This document shows positions 62,356 through 64,000 of a stretch of 64,000 nucleotides of DNA, one piece after another. The stretch is taken from the NCBI GenBank assembly GCA_027488755.1, contig JAIYAZ010000059.1:20690-84689 (forward strand), written 5' to 3'. Numbering within the stretch: position 1 is the stretch's first letter; the number at the start of each line of letters is the position of its first letter. The position numbers were made by a program, and so were the translations under genes. Under the pieces are notes generated by a model that saw nothing but the letters and a program-made list of their open reading frames with translations, had not been told where the DNA came from and did no database searches. The DNA comes from Verrucomicrobiaceae bacterium (GTDB taxonomy: Bacteria > Verrucomicrobiota > Verrucomicrobiia > Chthoniobacterales > JAATET01).

Positions 62356-63608
62356 GCGAGGTCGGCGAGTTCGTCGGCCACGAGGGCGTCGAATTCGCGC
62401 AGGCTCGGCTTAATGACGCGCGGGGCGCCGCATTTTTCGTGGATGGCTTCCTGCGTCTTGAGGCCGTGGCCGGTGATGCAGAGCACGATGGATTCGTCGG
62501 CGGGGATTTTGCCCGACTCGATGAGCTTCTTCGCGCAGGCGACGGTGACGCCGCCGGCGGTCTCGGCAAAAATGCCCTCGGTCTCCGCGAGGAGGCGGAT
62601 GCCGGCGATGACTTCCTCGTCGGAGCAATCCTCGGCGCTGCCGCCGGTTTTGTTCATCGTGCGGATGGCGTAGTAGCCGTCGGCGGGCGTGCCGATGGCG
62701 AGCGATTTGACGATCGTCTCCGGTTTCGGCACGGGCTTGACGAGGTCGGTGCCCTTTTTCAGAGCGGTGCTGATGGGCGAGCAACCGCTGGCCTGCGCGC
62801 CGTGGACGCTGTAGGTCTGCTCGTCGATGATGCCGACCTTGATGAATTCGCGGTAGGCCTTGTCGATTTTCGTGAGCAGCGAGCCGCTGGCCATCGGGAC
62901 CACGGTGTGGCGCGGGGTTTTCCACCCGAGCTGTTCGACGATCTCGAAGCCCATGGATTTGCTGCCCTCGGCGTAGTAGGGGCGGAGGTTGACGTTGACG
63001 AAGCCCCAGCCGTATTTGCCGGCGATCTCGGAGCAGAGGCGGTTCACCTGATCGTAGGGGCCCTCGATGCCGATGACGTTCGTGCCGTAGACGAGGGAGT
63101 TCACGACCTTGCTGCGCTCGAGGTCGGAGGGGATGAGGACGTAGCTGGTGAGGCCGGCGGAGGCGGCGTTGGCGGCGACGGAGTTCGCGAGGTTGCCGGT
63201 GGAGGCGCAGGCGACGACCTGGAAGCCGAGCTCGCGGGCGCGGCTGAGGGCGACGGAGACGACGCGGTCCTTGAACGAGAGCGTCGGGTAATTGACGGTG
63301 TCGTTTTTGATGTAGAGCTCCTTCACGCCAAGGCGCTGGGCGAGGCGGTCGGCCTTGACGAGCGGGGTGAAGCCGACCTGCTGGCCGACGGTGGGCGCGC
63401 CGTCAATGGGGAGCAGCTCGCGGTAGCGCCACATGCTTTTCGGGCGGGATTCGATGACGCTGCGCGTGAGGTCGGCGCGGATGGCGTCGTAATCGTAGGC
63501 GGCCTCGAGGGGGCCGAAGTCGAACTCGCAGATGTGCACGGCCTCCTTCGGGTAAAGGCGGCCGCATTCGCGACACTTGAGGTTGCTGAAGTAGGGTCGA
63601 TCGCTCAT
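62337..63608 (-). CDS. ThrC-like PLP enzyme (annotated threonine synthase) controlled by a SAM riboswitch
   Basis: The 423-residue protein belongs to the threonine synthase branch of fold-type II PLP enzymes. An N-terminal zinc-ribbon-like CRECGRLYP is followed by VGFTPLVKADRLAQRLG and the PLP lysine in YPTLSFKDRVVSVAL. CASTGNLANSVAANAAS binds the cofactor phosphate and substrate. Threonine synthase uses O-phosphohomoserine. The gene is preceded by a SAM-I riboswitch and followed by a CysO-like carrier and a NIL gene, a setting of sulfur amino acid synthesis. I infer that it may instead put sulfide from the carrier onto O-phosphohomoserine (or O-phosphoserine). A conventional threonine synthase remains possible, and I cannot tell from residues alone. 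Confidence 0.85.
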   Translation of the reverse strand: MSDRPYFSNLKCRECGRLYPKEAVHICEFDFGPLEAAYDYDAIRADLTRSVIESRPKSMWRYRELLPIDGAPTVGQQVGFTPLVKADRLAQRLGVKELYIKNDTVNYPTLSFKDRVVSVALSRARELGFQVVACASTGNLANSVAANAASAGLTSYVLIPSDLERSKVVNSLVYGTNVIGIEGPYDQVNRLCSEIAGKYGWGFVNVNLRPYYAEGSKSMGFEIVEQLGWKTPRHTVVPMASGSLLTKIDKAYREFIKVGIIDEQTYSVHGAQASGCSPISTALKKGTDLVKPVPKPETIVKSLAIGTPADGYYAIRTMNKTGGSAEDCSDEEVIAGIRLLAETEGIFAETAGGVTVACAKKLIESGKIPADESIVLCITGHGLKTQEAIHEKCGAPRVIKPSLREFDALVADELADLAPSPIS

Positions 63609-63686
63609 GGCAGGAAGTTTTTCCGGGTCAAATCGAGAGCGACCGGGGACGAGGCGGAATCACCAGGGGCTGGTGAGTCGAAGCTC

Positions 63687-63829
63687 ATCTCATCTTTTCC
63701 CCGCCGCTTGCGCGCCGGAGCAGGATTTGGCACCTGGACCTTGGTGGGAACGAGCGAGCGGTCGCGCGTCTCCATTAAGCGGTTGCCGTGGCTTCATCGG
63801 GCCTGTCCCTCTGCCACTCTCGATAAGAT
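63687..63829 (-). ncRNA. SAM-I (S-box) riboswitch upstream of the ThrC-like gene
   Basis: On the minus strand the region has the S-box pattern in order. P1 is 8 bp (63829-63822 with 63694-63687). Next come AGAGGGACAGGCCCGATGAA, then GCCACGGCAACC, later AAGGTCCAGGTGCCAAATCC and the closing AAAAGATGAGA. The aptamer is ~143 nt, within the normal range, with an enlarged variable stem (GACGCGCGACCGCTCGCTCG). Between P1 and the ATG lies a 7-bp hairpin (63660-63676) without a U tract, so control is perhaps translational. It should turn off the operon when S-adenosylmethionine is plentiful. This is one of the firmest calls in the window. Confidence 0.95.
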
Positions 63830-63837
63830 TGAGTCAG

Positions 63838-63865
63838 AAGGTAGGCGTCGTCGCGGGAGGGTCAA
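63838..63865 (-). promoter_or_regulatory. Candidate sigma70 promoter of the SAM-riboswitch operon
   Basis: On the minus strand TTGACC (63865-63860) and TACCTT (63843-63838) are separated by 16 bp. Transcription would start about 8 bases later, just before the P1 stem of the riboswitch. Confidence 0.65.
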
Positions 63866-63967
63866 GGCTTTTGTCGGGGGCGGGGCGGTGATGACACGCA
63901 AACTTCTGCTTGGCACGGTGGGGCGGATGTGCCAGTTTCTTCACCCCGGTTTTCGCCGGGACTCTAC

Positions 63968-64000
63968 GCATCCCTAGCTCAATGGTAGAGCAGTTGACTC
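63968..64000 (+). tRNA. tRNA gene, 5' part only, probably tRNA-Lys (CTT)
   Basis: The 33 visible bases fit a tRNA. Acceptor GCATCCC is followed by TA, D-stem GCTC, loop AATGGTA, stem GAGC, A26, and anticodon stem GTTGA. The loop begins CTC, so the anticodon starts with C. GTTGACT before the anticodon resembles bacterial tRNA-Lys, which suggests CTT. The rest lies outside the window. About 100 bp between the riboswitch promoter and this gene hold no other gene. Confidence 0.8.

Noticed and set aside
63900..63960. Small hairpins just before the tRNA as a terminator or separate RNA
   Set aside because: Stems are only 5-6 bp with long loops and no U tract. More likely part of the tRNA promoter region.

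Overview
The window is high-GC bacterial DNA from one chromosome, densely packed with genes. The gene mix suggests a Verrucomicrobiota bacterium, perhaps Opitutaceae-like. It includes a PEP-CTERM surface protein, a stand-alone OvoA-type methyltransferase, an ExbB/ExbD/vWA gene set with large TPR proteins, HAF-repeat and beta-helix surface proteins, and an alanine/lysine/proline-rich histone H1-like protein. This placement comes from family content only; there is no rRNA in the window. I recognise no phage, transposase or CRISPR array.

Layout. 0-8.2 kb: end of a HAD hydrolase, H1-like DNA-binding protein, phosphopantetheinyl transferase, IscA-type Fe-S protein, flavin prenyltransferase (UbiX), lipoprotein cytochrome c, soluble PQQ sugar dehydrogenase, and a run ending in a half-length aldehyde dehydrogenase, phosphopentomutase (deoB) and an esterase. 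8.2-21.7 kb: polysaccharide deacetylase, purB, DUF502, a lipid-A-type ABC exporter, serA, aldehyde dehydrogenase, DUF2237, flavin amine oxidase, DUF4112, an esterase and a NAGPA-type glycosidase. 21.8-28.5 kb: a six-gene run (two TPR proteins, ExbB, two ExbD, a membrane-anchored vWA protein). 28.7-33.5 kb: MarR regulator with an RND efflux adaptor and pump. 33.5-44.3 kb: site-2 protease, UvrD/PcrA helicase, purN, prenyl diphosphate synthase, AEC transporter, U32 peptidase, DUF971, and an operon of an M29-like peptidase with two methyltransferases. 44.4-54.5 kb: a membrane glycosyltransferase, an FGE-fold PEP-CTERM protein, and a four-gene Alg8/Alg44-like polysaccharide operon with two secreted proteins. 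54.6-64 kb: cysteine desulfurase, lipocalin, flavoprotein, YkgJ protein, RhlE helicase, rhodanese, SufE, and a SAM-regulated operon of a ThrC-like PLP enzyme, a CysO-like sulfur carrier, a NIL protein and a NYN protein. The window ends inside a tRNA gene, probably tRNA-Lys.

The strongest finding is a textbook SAM-I (S-box) riboswitch, with a promoter just upstream, in front of the gene that would normally be called threonine synthase. The gene is followed by a CysO-like carrier ending in GG and a NIL protein. This suggests a thiocarboxylate-dependent route to homocysteine or cysteine rather than threonine synthesis. Other points of interest are heptanucleotide tandem repeats inside and between genes, seven convergent gene pairs sharing a 4-bp CTAG/TTAG stop overlap, paired palindromes upstream of the H1-like gene, and the vWA/Exb and OvoA-like operons.
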